Below, one piece after another: positions 18,249-26,999 of a DNA stretch of 64,000 nucleotides (the first letter of the stretch is position 1; every line of letters starts with the position of its first letter). This DNA is from Dyadobacter endophyticus. GTDB taxonomy: Bacteria; Bacteroidota; Bacteroidia; Cytophagales; Spirosomataceae. The stretch lies in NCBI RefSeq assembly GCF_014641595.1, contig NZ_BMIA01000007.1, forward strand, positions 162,113 to 226,112. Reading direction: 5' to 3'. The notes beneath the pieces are model-generated. The model was given only the letters and a program-made list of their open reading frames with translations. It was not told the DNA's origin and did not search any database. Made by a program: the position numbers and the translations under genes.

Positions 18249-19667
18249 ATGACACATTACTTCTCCTGGCTTAAAAATCCCGACAACAAGTTAAAACTGC
18301 TCATACTGGCATTTTTTGTCATCCTGTTTCCATTTATAGCAGTCTCTTTTTTCGCATTCCCCACTACCGACGACTACTGCCACACGTTGGCCGTTAAAGA
18401 GCTGGGGTACTGGGGCTACCAGGCACATTACTGGAAAACATGGTCGGGTAGGTACATCGGAACGCTCATTTCCGCCACGCAGCCACTCGCGTATGACTCC
18501 TACACCGGCTACAAGCTGGCGCCCATTGTACTCATACTCTTATATGTACACGCATCCCTGAAATTTGCTGGTGCAATTACCGCCGGTAAACTACCCAAAT
18601 GGCAGACCGTCCTGCTCGCATTCCTGCTGGTATTTGTGCTGATCGCCGAGCTGCCCGTCGTTTCGGGCTATTTTTACTGGTACACCGGCTACTATTACAC
18701 CGTCGCCGACATTGGTACGCTCTATTTGCTGGCCTATTTATTCAGAAACTATGCCAAGCTTTCCATACAGAACGTCGTTATGCTCGCCCTCGGCACTATT
18801 CTGCTGGTGGGCATGAACGAATACACGCTCGTATGGCTGGTGGTACTTTCGGGCGGGTGGTTCTTTTTCAGCAGTGTGATAGCCCGCAAATTGCAGATAA
18901 AATACATGCTCCTAAGCCTGGTTGCCTTGTCGTTCGGCGTACTGTCGGTAACGGCTCCCGGCAATGGTGCACGGGCCGAGTCGGGGCTTTATCCGACGCC
19001 TCTGAAATACAATCTCTTATTTTCGATTAAAAACAGTCTTGTCTGGGAAATCCATAATTTCTCCAAAATGGCGCCAGCCCTGTGTGTACTGGCATTGGTA
19101 CTGATCCCGATCGGCTGCCAGCTTTTCAAAAGCAAGGGCGAGGACGATTTCAAATTCTTCGGCGTACATCCGGCGCTTTCGATACTGATCTTCGTGGGCT
19201 GTATGTACCTCAGCTATTTTCCCTCATACTGGTCCATCGCCGAGCCGCCTAACCTGCGAGGACAATGCGTGATCACGTTCTGGACACTTATCGGCTGGAC
19301 CTATAATGTGTTTGTGCTGACGTTCTGGGTGCTGAAAAAAGGCTACATGCAGCCGACAGCACAAGGCCCGGCCGTTGCCTGGGTGGCAGGCCTGTATTTC
19401 CTCTTCCTTTTCGCGGGCAATTTCAATTACCGATCGGCGTGGTCCGACTTGCTTACCGGCCGTGCAGCCCGGTTCAACCAGGAAATGCACGAACGTACGG
19501 CATTGGTACTGAACACGAAAGAACAACAGGTTTACGTTCCGAAGCTCAAAAACGTGCCCTACACCATCCTCATCGTAAACGACGAAACCGACCCGGCGTG
19601 GGCGTCTGTGGAGGTCAATAACGGCTGCGCGGAGTGGTTTTTCAAGAAGAAGTTTTTCTATAAATAG
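18249..19667 (+). CDS. DUF6056-type polytopic membrane protein
   Basis: 472 residues with about 10-11 hydrophobic helices. After the first helix come the motifs PTTDDYCHTLAVK, YWKTWSGRYIGT and later GNGARAES, the pattern I associate with DUF6056 proteins. The acidic TDD pair after helix 1 recalls the catalytic loop of GT-C glycosyltransferases that use polyprenol-linked sugars, but this is an inference from topology. The C-terminal soluble tail (about 420-472) is short. It has its own promoter box and no obvious partner gene. A role in surface glycan transfer is plausible but unproven. Confidence 0.75.
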   Translation: MTHYFSWLKNPDNKLKLLILAFFVILFPFIAVSFFAFPTTDDYCHTLAVKELGYWGYQAHYWKTWSGRYIGTLISATQPLAYDSYTGYKLAPIVLILLYVHASLKFAGAITAGKLPKWQTVLLAFLLVFVLIAELPVVSGYFYWYTGYYYTVADIGTLYLLAYLFRNYAKLSIQNVVMLALGTILLVGMNEYTLVWLVVLSGGWFFFSSVIARKLQIKYMLLSLVALSFGVLSVTAPGNGARAESGLYPTPLKYNLLFSIKNSLVWEIHNFSKMAPALCVLALVLIPIGCQLFKSKGEDDFKFFGVHPALSILIFVGCMYLSYFPSYWSIAEPPNLRGQCVITFWTLIGWTYNVFVLTFWVLKKGYMQPTAQGPAVAWVAGLYFLFLFAGNFNYRSAWSDLLTGRAARFNQEMHERTALVLNTKEQQVYVPKLKNVPYTILIVNDETDPAWASVEVNNGCAEWFFKKKFFYK

Positions 19668-19705
19668 CCTGTTTTGCGGACTACTTCTGAAAAAAATACA
19701 GAAAT

Positions 19706-19737
19706 TTTGACTTGATTAATTTTTTTATCTACCTTTG
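19706..19737 (+). promoter_or_regulatory. strong promoter of rpmH
   Basis: TTTG at 19706-19709, a 20-base AT-rich spacer and TACCTTTG at 19730-19737, a near-ideal Bacteroidota housekeeping promoter. The rpmH start lies 54 bases downstream. Confidence 0.8.
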
Positions 19738-19791
19738 CAAGCCAAAATTACGGGTAGACAGAGATTTATATCGCAATAATTTGATACTGAG

Positions 19792-19950
19792 ATGAAACGT
19801 ACCTTTCAACCATCGAATCGCAAGAGGAGAAACAAGCACGGATTTCGTGAAAGAATGTCCACCGCAAACGGACGTAAAGTAGTAGCTGGCCGTCGGAAAA
19901 AAGGTCGCTGGAAATTGACTGTTTCTGACGAAAAACGTCACAAGCAATAA
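19792..19950 (+). CDS. rpmH: 50S ribosomal protein L34
   Basis: 52 residues, ATG at 19792, TAA at 19948-19950. The translation begins MKRTFQPSNRKRRNKHGFRER and continues with GRKVVAGRRKKGRW, the diagnostic L34 sequence, plus a slightly longer C-terminal tail (KLTVSDEKRHKQ) as is usual in Bacteroidota. It is a very basic component of the large ribosomal subunit. It lies between a strong promoter and a strong terminator, just before rnpA, the conserved order in bacteria. Confidence 0.97.
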   Translation: MKRTFQPSNRKRRNKHGFRERMSTANGRKVVAGRRKKGRWKLTVSDEKRHKQ

Positions 19951-20007
19951 GCGACGCTTGAAGGTTTGAGTAGAGGACGCTAGTCGGAGACACAAAGTCT
20001 TTCATAG

Positions 20008-20049
20008 TCTGATAAGTTTGTGATTTACAAACTTATCAGACATTTTTTT
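20008..20049 (+). terminator. intrinsic terminator/attenuator between rpmH and rnpA
   Basis: Perfect 14-bp stem (20008-20021 with 20027-20040), 5-base loop GATTT, then T7 (20043-20049). It ends only 10 bases before the rnpA start, so it may limit read-through from the very strong rpmH promoter. Confidence 0.9.
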
Positions 20050-20059
20050 CTACAAGAAC

Positions 20060-20476
20060 TTGAAACAAACATTTGGTAAGAGCGAGCGGTTATGCAACCT
20101 TAACATTATAGGAAGGCTTTTCAAGAAGGGCAGTCCTGAGGTTCAAACGTTTTATCTTTACCCATTCAGGGTGCTTTACATCTACGCTCCCGAAGCCCCC
20201 CCTCTCCTTCCGCAAGTCCTTTTTTCTATTTCAAAAAGGAATTTCAAGAAAGCGGTCGACCGCAATCTGATCCGCCGACGCTGCCGTGAAACTTACCGGC
20301 TGCACAAATCCACGCTCGTTTCATTACCCGCCGAAACGCGTCCTTCCTACATTGCTTTTTTGTATCTTGCAAAAGAAATAACCTCATACGACGTTATTGA
20401 AACGGCCATGAAGCAGTCGCTCAAAAAGCTTGAAAGACTACCGCCTGCCTTTCTCAAAGAACAATCCAATTCCTGA
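20060..20476 (+). CDS. rnpA: ribonuclease P protein component
   Basis: 138 residues, starting at TTG (20060). The first residues MKQTFGKSERLC fit the family N terminus exactly and no ATG is available before the conserved region. The core RNA-binding segment is present: FSISKRNFKKAVDRNLIRRRCRE, the RNR-type helix that contacts the RNA subunit and pre-tRNA leader. It assists tRNA 5' processing. The 3' end lies 6 bases before the C-terminal protease gene, so rnpA and ctp are probably co-transcribed. The rare start codon and upstream terminator would both keep its yield below that of L34. Confidence 0.95.
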   Translation: MKQTFGKSERLCNLNIIGRLFKKGSPEVQTFYLYPFRVLYIYAPEAPPLLPQVLFSISKRNFKKAVDRNLIRRRCRETYRLHKSTLVSLPAETRPSYIAFLYLAKEITSYDVIETAMKQSLKKLERLPPAFLKEQSNS

Positions 20477-20482
20477 ACATAG

Positions 20483-22135
20483 ATGAAAAAGTATCTTCGT
20501 TCCATTTTGCTGGCCGCACCGGTTGTGGGTGGGCTTGCATTCGTATCATTCCGCCAGGACGACCGCCTCTTCGAAATCGCGCGGAATCTCGACATCTATG
20601 CGACGCTTTTCAAGGAATTGAACGCGTATTATGTTGATGAAATCAATCCCAACCAGCTGATCAAGACGAGTATCGACAATATGCTCCGCTCACTCGACCC
20701 GTACACGGTTTACTACGCCGAGGACGATATCGAGGATTACATGACGATGACCACCGGCAAATACAACGGGATAGGCGCGATGGTCAATTCCGCGGATGGC
20801 AAGCATACCGTCATGATGGTGTATGAAGACACTCCTGCACAAAAGGCAGGGCTGCAACTCGGCGACGAGATCACTAAAATCAACGGCATCGACCTTTCGA
20901 CCCGTGAGGATTTCGACACCGGTAAATTGCTCAAAGGCCAGACCCAGACGAACGTCACCCTTACCGTGAAACGCTATGGCATTACCAAACCACTGGAGAT
21001 CAGCCTGAATCGTGATATTGTAAAAGTCACAAACGTGCCTTACTACGGCATGCTGAACGAAGAAGTCGGCTACATTGATCTGAAAGACTTCACCGCAACT
21101 GCTTCGAGGGAAGTGCGCAATGCATTTCAGGAACTGAAAGGCAAAGGCATGAAATCGGTCGTGCTCGATCTCCGGGATAACCCGGGCGGCTTACTGAATA
21201 TGGCCATCGAAATTTCCAACATATTCATTCCCAAGGGAGAAGAAATTGTTTCGACCAAAGGAAAAGTGAGTGAATGGAACAAAACTTACACGGCCTACAA
21301 TCCGGCGCTCGATACAGAAATACCGGTGGTGGTACTTACCAATAATCGTAGCGCATCCGCTGCCGAAATCGTTTCCGGCGTGATCCAGGATTACGACCGT
21401 GGCGTGCTGATCGGTCAGAGAACTTACGGAAAGGGGTTGGTGCAAACCACCCGTGACCTCTCATTTAATACCAAAATGAAAATCACCACCGCGAAATACT
21501 ACATTCCAAGCGGGCGGTGTATCCAGGCGATCGATTACAGCCACCGCAATGACGACGGCAGCGTGGGCAAGATCCCTGATTCGCTCATGACCGAATTTAA
21601 GACCAAAAACGGCCGCGCAGTATTCGACGGCGGCGGTATTTTGCCCGACGTTATTACGGAAAAAGAAACCTTCTCGCCACTGGCTGTGTCCCTGGGCCGT
21701 AACCGGCTATTCTTCGACTACGCTGTGAAATACCATTTCGAACACCCGACGATCAAGCCTGCGAAGGAATTCCATCTGTCGGATGCCGACTATGCTGCAT
21801 TCACCAAATGGCTCGGCGACAAGGAATATGACTACACCACGCAGGTGGAGCGAGACCTGAATGACCTGGAAGCCTCAGCTAAAAAGGAAAAATCGCTGGA
21901 AGTAATCGAAGATCAACTCAAAGCATTGAAATCCAAGCTCTCACACAGCAAAGACAACGATTTGCAGATCTTAAAACCGGAGATCAGGAAGATCCTCGAA
22001 GAAGAAATCATCAAGCATTATTATCTGGAAAAAGGCATGCGGGAAGCTTCATTCAGCGAAGATCCCGAAGTAAAAGCCGCGCTGGCGCTCTTTAAAGAAC
22101 CCGTCCGTTACGCACAGATCCTGAAAAAGAAATAG
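20483..22135 (+). CDS. S41 family C-terminal processing peptidase
   Basis: 550 residues. An N-terminal hydrophobic stretch (about residues 5-22) acts as signal or anchor. A cap region, a PDZ domain (about 85-170; YEDTPAQKAGLQLGDEI) and the protease core follow. The catalytic Ser is in NNRSASAAEIVSG and the Lys in QRTYGKGLVQ, the Ser/Lys dyad of CtpA/Prc. The C-terminal 150 residues are helical and charged. It probably degrades or trims periplasmic proteins. It directly follows rnpA (6-base gap) and is closed by a GC-rich hairpin. Confidence 0.93.
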   Translation: MKKYLRSILLAAPVVGGLAFVSFRQDDRLFEIARNLDIYATLFKELNAYYVDEINPNQLIKTSIDNMLRSLDPYTVYYAEDDIEDYMTMTTGKYNGIGAMVNSADGKHTVMMVYEDTPAQKAGLQLGDEITKINGIDLSTREDFDTGKLLKGQTQTNVTLTVKRYGITKPLEISLNRDIVKVTNVPYYGMLNEEVGYIDLKDFTATASREVRNAFQELKGKGMKSVVLDLRDNPGGLLNMAIEISNIFIPKGEEIVSTKGKVSEWNKTYTAYNPALDTEIPVVVLTNNRSASAAEIVSGVIQDYDRGVLIGQRTYGKGLVQTTRDLSFNTKMKITTAKYYIPSGRCIQAIDYSHRNDDGSVGKIPDSLMTEFKTKNGRAVFDGGGILPDVITEKETFSPLAVSLGRNRLFFDYAVKYHFEHPTIKPAKEFHLSDADYAAFTKWLGDKEYDYTTQVERDLNDLEASAKKEKSLEVIEDQLKALKSKLSHSKDNDLQILKPEIRKILEEEIIKHYYLEKGMREASFSEDPEVKAALALFKEPVRYAQILKKK

Positions 22136-22144
22136 TACCAACCG

Positions 22145-22174
22145 GCCCGTCGCTCGCGGCGGGCTTTTTGTTTT
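22145..22174 (+). terminator. intrinsic terminator after ctp gene
   Basis: Stem GCCCGTCG (22145-22152) with CGGCGGGC (22157-22164), one wobble pair, loop CTCG, then a T-rich run to 22174. It abuts the tsaB start at 22177. Confidence 0.85.
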
Positions 22175-22176
22175 AT

Positions 22177-22872
22177 ATGCTACTACTTAGTATCGATACC
22201 TCGATCCGCGGATGCTCAGTGGCCGTGCACAACGAGACAGGCTTACTGGCGGCTTACGATCTTTTTACCGACAAATCCTCGTCTGCCATGCTCACAACGC
22301 TCATGCGTGACAGCGTTGCACATGCGGGTTTCAAGCTTGCAGACGTCGACGCGATCGTCGTTGCCAAAGGTCCCGGCTCGTATACGGGCCTGCGCGTAGG
22401 TGTGTCGACCGCGAAAGGTTTGTGCTATGCATTGGACAAGCCACTGATCGCCATCAACACCTTGCAGGCAATGGCATTGCAGCTCGCGCCATTCTTTCCG
22501 GAACATTTGTTGTGCCCGATGATCGACGCGCGGAGAATGGAGGTTTATGCCGCGGTTCTCGACGATAACAATGCATTTGTCCAGGAAACGCAGGCGGTGA
22601 TTATGAATGAAAATTCATTTGAAGACCTGCTGGCGGATCGTCAAGTTGTGTTCTTTGGCGACGGCGCCGCCAAATGCAAGCCTATTCTGGAAAAACATTC
22701 GAATGCCATTTTCCCCGCGATAGATATCAAACCGTCGGCCCGTACGATCGGCCAGCTGGGCACTATCGCATTTCAAAACGCTCAATTCCAGGATGTGGCG
22801 TCATTTGAACCCTATTATCTGAAAGACTTCATGTCGCCCGCACCGCGAAAAGCCAGCACGCTGGTACAATAA
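22177..22872 (+). CDS. tsaB: tRNA threonylcarbamoyladenosine biosynthesis protein TsaB
   Basis: 231 residues from the ATG at 22177. A TTG three codons upstream falls in the terminator and is unlikely. It is an ASKHA-fold partner of TsaD in t6A37 modification of ANN-decoding tRNAs. Conserved segments: LLSIDTSIRGCSVAV at the start, KGPGSYTGLRVGVSTAKGL (about residues 65-85) and PMIDARRMEVYAA (about 110). The C-terminal lobe is of usual length. It follows the terminator closely, so any transcript must come from read-through or from a promoter inside the ctp gene. No TsaD or TsaE gene is in the window. Confidence 0.95.
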   Translation: MLLLSIDTSIRGCSVAVHNETGLLAAYDLFTDKSSSAMLTTLMRDSVAHAGFKLADVDAIVVAKGPGSYTGLRVGVSTAKGLCYALDKPLIAINTLQAMALQLAPFFPEHLLCPMIDARRMEVYAAVLDDNNAFVQETQAVIMNENSFEDLLADRQVVFFGDGAAKCKPILEKHSNAIFPAIDIKPSARTIGQLGTIAFQNAQFQDVASFEPYYLKDFMSPAPRKASTLVQ

Positions 22873-22947
22873 CCAGTGGATTTTACAGGGTTTGCCAAAC
22901 AATCGCCGGCATTTTGTTGTTAGCCTTTTTGTAACAGGATTTTTAGA

Positions 22948-23481
22948 ATGGAAACTGACGAAATTGTAAACCGGGTTGCTACCAGCGGCATTATCTCACT
23001 GGATTTGGAAGAACTTTATCACCCGGGCGAACGCATCGTTTACGATATTAAGGATAACCTCTGGCAGGGAATGATCCTCCGCGAGAAGGACTTCCGCGAC
23101 TTTCTCAAAAACCACGACTGGTCGCAATACCAGGGCAAGAATGTAGCCATTATCTGTTCAGAAGACGCCATTGTGCCAACCTGGGCATACATGCTCCTCG
23201 CAGTCCAGCTCGAACCTTACGCGAATGCCTTTGTATTTGGTGATTTGAATGCTTTGGAAGATAAACTCTTTGCCGACGCCATTGCGAAGCTGAATGCAAC
23301 TGAATTTGCAGGAAAACGCGTGGTAGTGAAAGGTTGCAGCAAGGTGAATGTGCCGGTTTCGGCTTATGTAGCCGTGAGTAAATTGCTAAAACCCGTGGTC
23401 CAAAGCCTGATGTTCGGCGAGCCTTGCAGCACAGTTCCCCTTTATAAAAAGCCTAAATCTTCGGTTTCCTCTACCGACTGA
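22948..23481 (+). CDS. DUF2480 family protein
   Basis: 177 residues, cytosolic, no signal. It begins METDEIVNRVATSGIISLDLEEL and contains DIKDNLWQGMILREKDFR and AIVPTWAYMLL, the pattern of the Bacteroidota-specific DUF2480 family, whose function is unknown to me. The C terminus (GEPCSTVPLYKKPK) includes a conserved-looking Cys. Its 3' end overlaps the convergent rnhB gene by 40 bases. A TAG-CC-TTTTTG stretch before the gene resembles a promoter but does not match the consensus exactly. Confidence 0.88.
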   Translation: METDEIVNRVATSGIISLDLEELYHPGERIVYDIKDNLWQGMILREKDFRDFLKNHDWSQYQGKNVAIICSEDAIVPTWAYMLLAVQLEPYANAFVFGDLNALEDKLFADAIAKLNATEFAGKRVVVKGCSKVNVPVSAYVAVSKLLKPVVQSLMFGEPCSTVPLYKKPKSSVSSTD

Positions 23482-24071
23482 TTCTCTTCTTCCGTTTTCA
23501 AGAGCTTGAATGTCATCCGGTGGTAGGAACAGGGCCCGTGTAAGCCTATGGCCTTCCGGTGATGGACCGTGGGGTAACCTACATTCTGCTCCCAGCCATA
23601 ATGCGGGAACTGCCGGGAAAGGTTGGTCATCAGCTCGTCCCGGTAATTTTTTGCTAAAACCGATGCGGCCGCTATGGAGAGATAATGGGCGTCGCCCTTG
23701 ATAATGCACGTATGCGGGATCATCGGGTAAGGCGTGAAGCGATTACCATCGACGAGCAAATGTTCCGGCCGGGTCCTCAGCTTGTCCACCGCCCGGTGCA
23801 TGGCAAGAAAACTCGCTTTCAGGATATTGATTTTATCAATTTCAAAATTATCCACCTCCGCTACCGCCCAGCAAATCGATTCGCGGATGATCTCTTTTTC
23901 CAGTTCCAAACGCTGCGCTTTAGTGAGCTGCTTGGAATCATTGAGGAATGAATGCTTGTAGTCACGCGGCAGGATCACCGCCGCGGCCACTACCGGCCCG
24001 GCCAGGCAGCCTCTCCCGACTTCGTCCAACCCCGCCTCGACAGCGTCGATATTATAATAAGCTTTCAGCAT
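23442..24071 (-). CDS. rnhB: ribonuclease HII
   Basis: 209 residues from the ATG at 24071. It removes ribonucleotides and RNA primers from RNA-DNA hybrids. The acidic catalytic residues are in AGLDEVGRGCLAGPV (about residues 13-26, Asp and Glu) and later in LLVDGN and KGDAHYLSIAAASVLAKNYRD. The start codon overlaps the stop of the upstream VWA gene (TGATG), a translational-coupling layout, so rnhB is the last gene of the Bat-like operon. The last 40 bases overlap the convergent DUF2480 gene, and the C-terminal tail (EEENQSVEETEDLGFL) is acidic and outside the family core. Confidence 0.96.
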   Translation of the reverse strand: MLKAYYNIDAVEAGLDEVGRGCLAGPVVAAAVILPRDYKHSFLNDSKQLTKAQRLELEKEIIRESICWAVAEVDNFEIDKINILKASFLAMHRAVDKLRTRPEHLLVDGNRFTPYPMIPHTCIIKGDAHYLSIAAASVLAKNYRDELMTNLSRQFPHYGWEQNVGYPTVHHRKAIGLHGPCSYHRMTFKLLKTEEENQSVEETEDLGFL

Positions 24072-25090
24072 CAATCTTCCAGAATATTAGCCATAAATGT
24101 ACTCTTCGTCCCGATCGCCGCAAGCAGCAATGCCACCGCCCAATAGAGGTAAACGCGGTAGTAATCTTTCACATCACGCGACAGTACATCGCGCGATTTC
24201 ACTTTTTCGAGCTGGTCGATTTGTTTGAAAACCGTTTCCAGCGCCGTATTATCGGTAGCACGAAAATACTTCCCATTCCCGATTCCAGCAATATTTTGCA
24301 GCTCTCCTTCATCCATTAATGCGCCCGCGTTGGTCGTAGTGTCTGCTTTCGACATTTTTTTAGGCCTGCCAACTGAAATGGTATAAACCTTCACCCCAAA
24401 CGCATTGGCGAGCTGTGCGGAGGTCGTCGGCCCCAGGTTACCGGAGGTATTATCCCCGTCGCTGATCAGGATCGCGACCTTGCTTTCGCCGGGCGTGTCG
24501 CGCATTCTGTTCACAGCTACTGCCAGGGCGCTACCGATAGCCGTTCCGGGCGTGGGAATGAGGCTCGGATTTACCTCGTCGAGGAAACCGTATAATAACT
24601 CGTAATCGGTCGTAAGCGGGCAAAGAGACACTGCCTCGCCGGCAAAGACGATCAGCCCGATGCGGTCCTGCAACCTGCCTTTGATAAATTGCCGGGCCAT
24701 TCGTTTCGCCGCTTCGAGGCGGTTGGGGCTCAGGTCCTTCTCAATCATAGAATCGGAAATATCGAGCAAAAGCATAATATCGATCCCCTCCGAGTACTGG
24801 TCTTTCCGCTCGGAAACCACTTGCGGCCGCGCCAGTGCCACCAGAATGAGGGAAATCGCGAGCCCTACGCAAATAGGCTGCACAAATCGCAGCAATGTGA
24901 GCCAACTGCGCAAACCCGTTACCGAGGTGTAGGTGATCGTCAGCCGCTGCTTATGTTTGCGGTGCAATGCATTTCGAAGCCAGAAAAGAAAGGGTACTAA
25001 CGGAAGCAAATAGAGGAAATACGGGTATACCCATTCGTACGACCGCAGCGTGCTGTAACCAAACCATTCCAGTGAAAACCAGTTTTCCAT
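24071..25090 (-). CDS. VWA domain membrane protein (BatA-like)
   Basis: 339 residues. An N-terminal region with two membrane helices (about 20-40 and 70-88) precedes a von Willebrand A domain. The MIDAS motif is complete: LLDISDSM (about residue 110), a Thr in IPTPGTAIG, and ISDGDNTSG. A last membrane helix is near the C terminus (YLYWAVALLLAAIG). This is the BatA arrangement, known from Bacteroides aerotolerance loci, where the VWA domain faces the periplasm and probably binds partner proteins. Its stop overlaps the rnhB start by one base, and a BatD-like gene lies 12 bases upstream. Confidence 0.88.
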   Translation of the reverse strand: MENWFSLEWFGYSTLRSYEWVYPYFLYLLPLVPFLFWLRNALHRKHKQRLTITYTSVTGLRSWLTLLRFVQPICVGLAISLILVALARPQVVSERKDQYSEGIDIMLLLDISDSMIEKDLSPNRLEAAKRMARQFIKGRLQDRIGLIVFAGEAVSLCPLTTDYELLYGFLDEVNPSLIPTPGTAIGSALAVAVNRMRDTPGESKVAILISDGDNTSGNLGPTTSAQLANAFGVKVYTISVGRPKKMSKADTTTNAGALMDEGELQNIAGIGNGKYFRATDNTALETVFKQIDQLEKVKSRDVLSRDVKDYYRVYLYWAVALLLAAIGTKSTFMANILED

Positions 25091-25102
25091 TTAATGATCG
25101 GG

Positions 25103-26029
25103 TTAAACGACGGGACTGTCGAGTACAAACTTTCTTTTGGCCCTGTACAATCGCGTAGCACCGGTTTTGAGCACTTCCAGGTAGGTCTCCATATTCGCCG
25201 ACCGGCCTTGCCCGTACACGATACTGTCCATATTTTTCAATGCGTCGGCCAATGCGTCATCGGGCATATTGTCGATGATTTCACGTGTGGTGTAAGTAGC
25301 GAATGGCTTTTTCTCCAACCTTTCAAGGTAATTTTTCCAAATAATAATCGCCTTTTCGGCATCCTTGATGTTATTCTTCTCGCGCGCGCTGCGCATGAGC
25401 CGGTTGAACGACCGCACATATTCCAGGTGTCGGCGCTGCAATTTGAGCAATTGCCATTGTTTATAAATATCACGACCAAAAACCCAATAAATGCTTCCCA
25501 CTACGCCGATAATCAACGCGACCGAGCCGATCAGCATGGAGAAGTTGAACTCACGGCTCAATGCTACCAGCTGGGTTTCTTCCTTTAATATCGGTTTTTT
25601 GCGGAGGTCGATATTGTTGCTTTTGATGAGAAAAACCGAGTCGGGGGCCGTGAATACGGCTGTGCAATCTTTCTTTTGAAATACAAAAACAGGCAACCTC
25701 AGCTTTTGCACTTTGGATACGTCGAAAGAAATGAGGTGGTAAACAGCGCTGTCGAGCGTCCCGCGGTTGTCGGTGCTGGAAACGAAGGTTCTTTGGGATA
25801 CCAGTTCAAAAGGCGAGAAGTCGAATGTGCTGTCGGGAAAGAAAATCTCGGAGTCGGCACTGTGGCGCAAGCTCAGGGAGAAGTAGACCGGCTTTCCGAC
25901 TTCCACGCTATCATTCAGGAAAATGCCTTTGGGCTTCACGCGCTCTTTGCGCGCATCCCTTGCAATGCCTGAAAAACAGGTCAAAAAACAGATGATTACC
26001 GAAAAGATTACCTGAAAAACCCTAGCCAT
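25103..26029 (-). CDS. Bat-operon membrane protein (BatD-like position)
   Basis: 308 residues. A signal peptide (about 1-23) leads into a periplasmic beta-rich domain (about 30-160; VEVGKPVYFSLSLRH), one membrane helix (FSMLIGSVALIIGVVGSIYWV, about 165-187) and a cytosolic helical domain with LERLEKKPFATYTTREI. The layout resembles BatD or DUF4381-type partners of DUF58/VWA operons, but I cannot match a named family with certainty. It overlaps the upstream DUF58 gene by 8 bases and precedes batA by 12, so the three are almost certainly translated from one mRNA. It could help assemble the VWA complex. Confidence 0.75.
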   Translation of the reverse strand: MARVFQVIFSVIICFLTCFSGIARDARKERVKPKGIFLNDSVEVGKPVYFSLSLRHSADSEIFFPDSTFDFSPFELVSQRTFVSSTDNRGTLDSAVYHLISFDVSKVQKLRLPVFVFQKKDCTAVFTAPDSVFLIKSNNIDLRKKPILKEETQLVALSREFNFSMLIGSVALIIGVVGSIYWVFGRDIYKQWQLLKLQRRHLEYVRSFNRLMRSAREKNNIKDAEKAIIIWKNYLERLEKKPFATYTTREIIDNMPDDALADALKNMDSIVYGQGRSANMETYLEVLKTGATRLYRAKRKFVLDSPVV

Positions 26030-26915
26030 TGGATGGTGCCGTACTTTTGGTATAACGCCTCACCTTAAACAAATGGATAAGCGCCGGCACATAATCCTCC
26101 TGGGTATTGATGGAAATATAGTCGGCGCGATTCTGGTGGCACAGCCGTTGGAGTTCGGCGCTTCGTTTGCCAAAGCGGTTAGCCATTTCCTTGCGGTACT
26201 GCTTCGACGACGTGTTGACCCACACGGTAGTCTTCTTCTCCGCGTCGTAAAGCGGGATAATGCCCAGCCCGGGCAGGTTTACCTCCCTCGAATCGTACAA
26301 ATGGATCACGATCAGATCGTGCTTGCGGGCGAGCGCTTTGAGGTTATGCTGGTAGTTGTTGTCGATAAAATCGGAGATCAGGAATATCAGGCAACGGCGG
26401 CGCAGCACATTCAACGCGACCAGAATAGCCTCGGCAATATTGGTTTTGGTCGATTCCGGGACGAGCTTGTAAAGCTCCGAAATGAGCCCGTAACCGTGTT
26501 TCATGCCGTCGGACGGGCGGATGTAGCGCTCATTCCGGTCGGAGAAACAGAGCAAACCCACCCGGCTCGCCTCCTGGATCGCGGAAAGCGTCAGCACCCC
26601 GCATATTTCCTTCGCAATATCGATTTTGAGCTTTTTGATTTCCCCTACCTGCTGCGACGCGCTCACGTCGAGCATGAAGAACGCCGTCTGCTCCTTATCC
26701 TCTTTGAAAATCTTGACAAATGTACCGTGACCTTTCGCAGAAGTGTTCCAGTCGATGGCCCGCACGTCGTCGCCATACTGGTACAAGCGCAGGTCGTCGA
26801 ATTCCAGGCCGGACCCTTTGAAGACCGAATGGAAATTGCCGTGACGCTCGCTGGTCACCGCTTTCCGCATCCGGATTTCATACTTCCTTAACTTTCCCAG
26901 AAACTGCTCGAACAT
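26022..26915 (-). CDS. DUF58 domain protein
   Basis: 297 residues, cytosolic. The DUF58 signature is clear: GLEFDDLRLYQYGDDVRAIDWNTSAKG (about residues 35-62, of which the DVRAIDW core is diagnostic), then a VWA-like fold beginning AFFMLDVSAS, where DxSxS suggests a partial metal site. DUF58 proteins normally work with a MoxR AAA ATPase and VWA proteins. No MoxR gene is adjacent here. First gene of the four-gene operon DUF58, BatD-like, BatA-like, rnhB. A TATCTTTG box lies 48 bases upstream. Confidence 0.9.
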   Translation of the reverse strand: MFEQFLGKLRKYEIRMRKAVTSERHGNFHSVFKGSGLEFDDLRLYQYGDDVRAIDWNTSAKGHGTFVKIFKEDKEQTAFFMLDVSASQQVGEIKKLKIDIAKEICGVLTLSAIQEASRVGLLCFSDRNERYIRPSDGMKHGYGLISELYKLVPESTKTNIAEAILVALNVLRRRCLIFLISDFIDNNYQHNLKALARKHDLIVIHLYDSREVNLPGLGIIPLYDAEKKTTVWVNTSSKQYRKEMANRFGKRSAELQRLCHQNRADYISINTQEDYVPALIHLFKVRRYTKSTAPSNG

Positions 26916-26962
26916 AAGTTTTGCAAAAAAATTACCACCTTTGTCGTCTGGTGTACCTAAAA

Positions 26963-26970
26963 CAAAGATA
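26963..26970 (-). promoter_or_regulatory. minus-7 box TATCTTTG of the DUF58 operon
   Basis: Complement of CAAAGATA at 26963-26970, a full TAnnTTTG match about 48 bases before the DUF58 start. The minus-33 region is not convincing. Confidence 0.5.
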
Positions 26971-26999
26971 GGTATTTTGATAGTAAGCTACGCCCTGCG

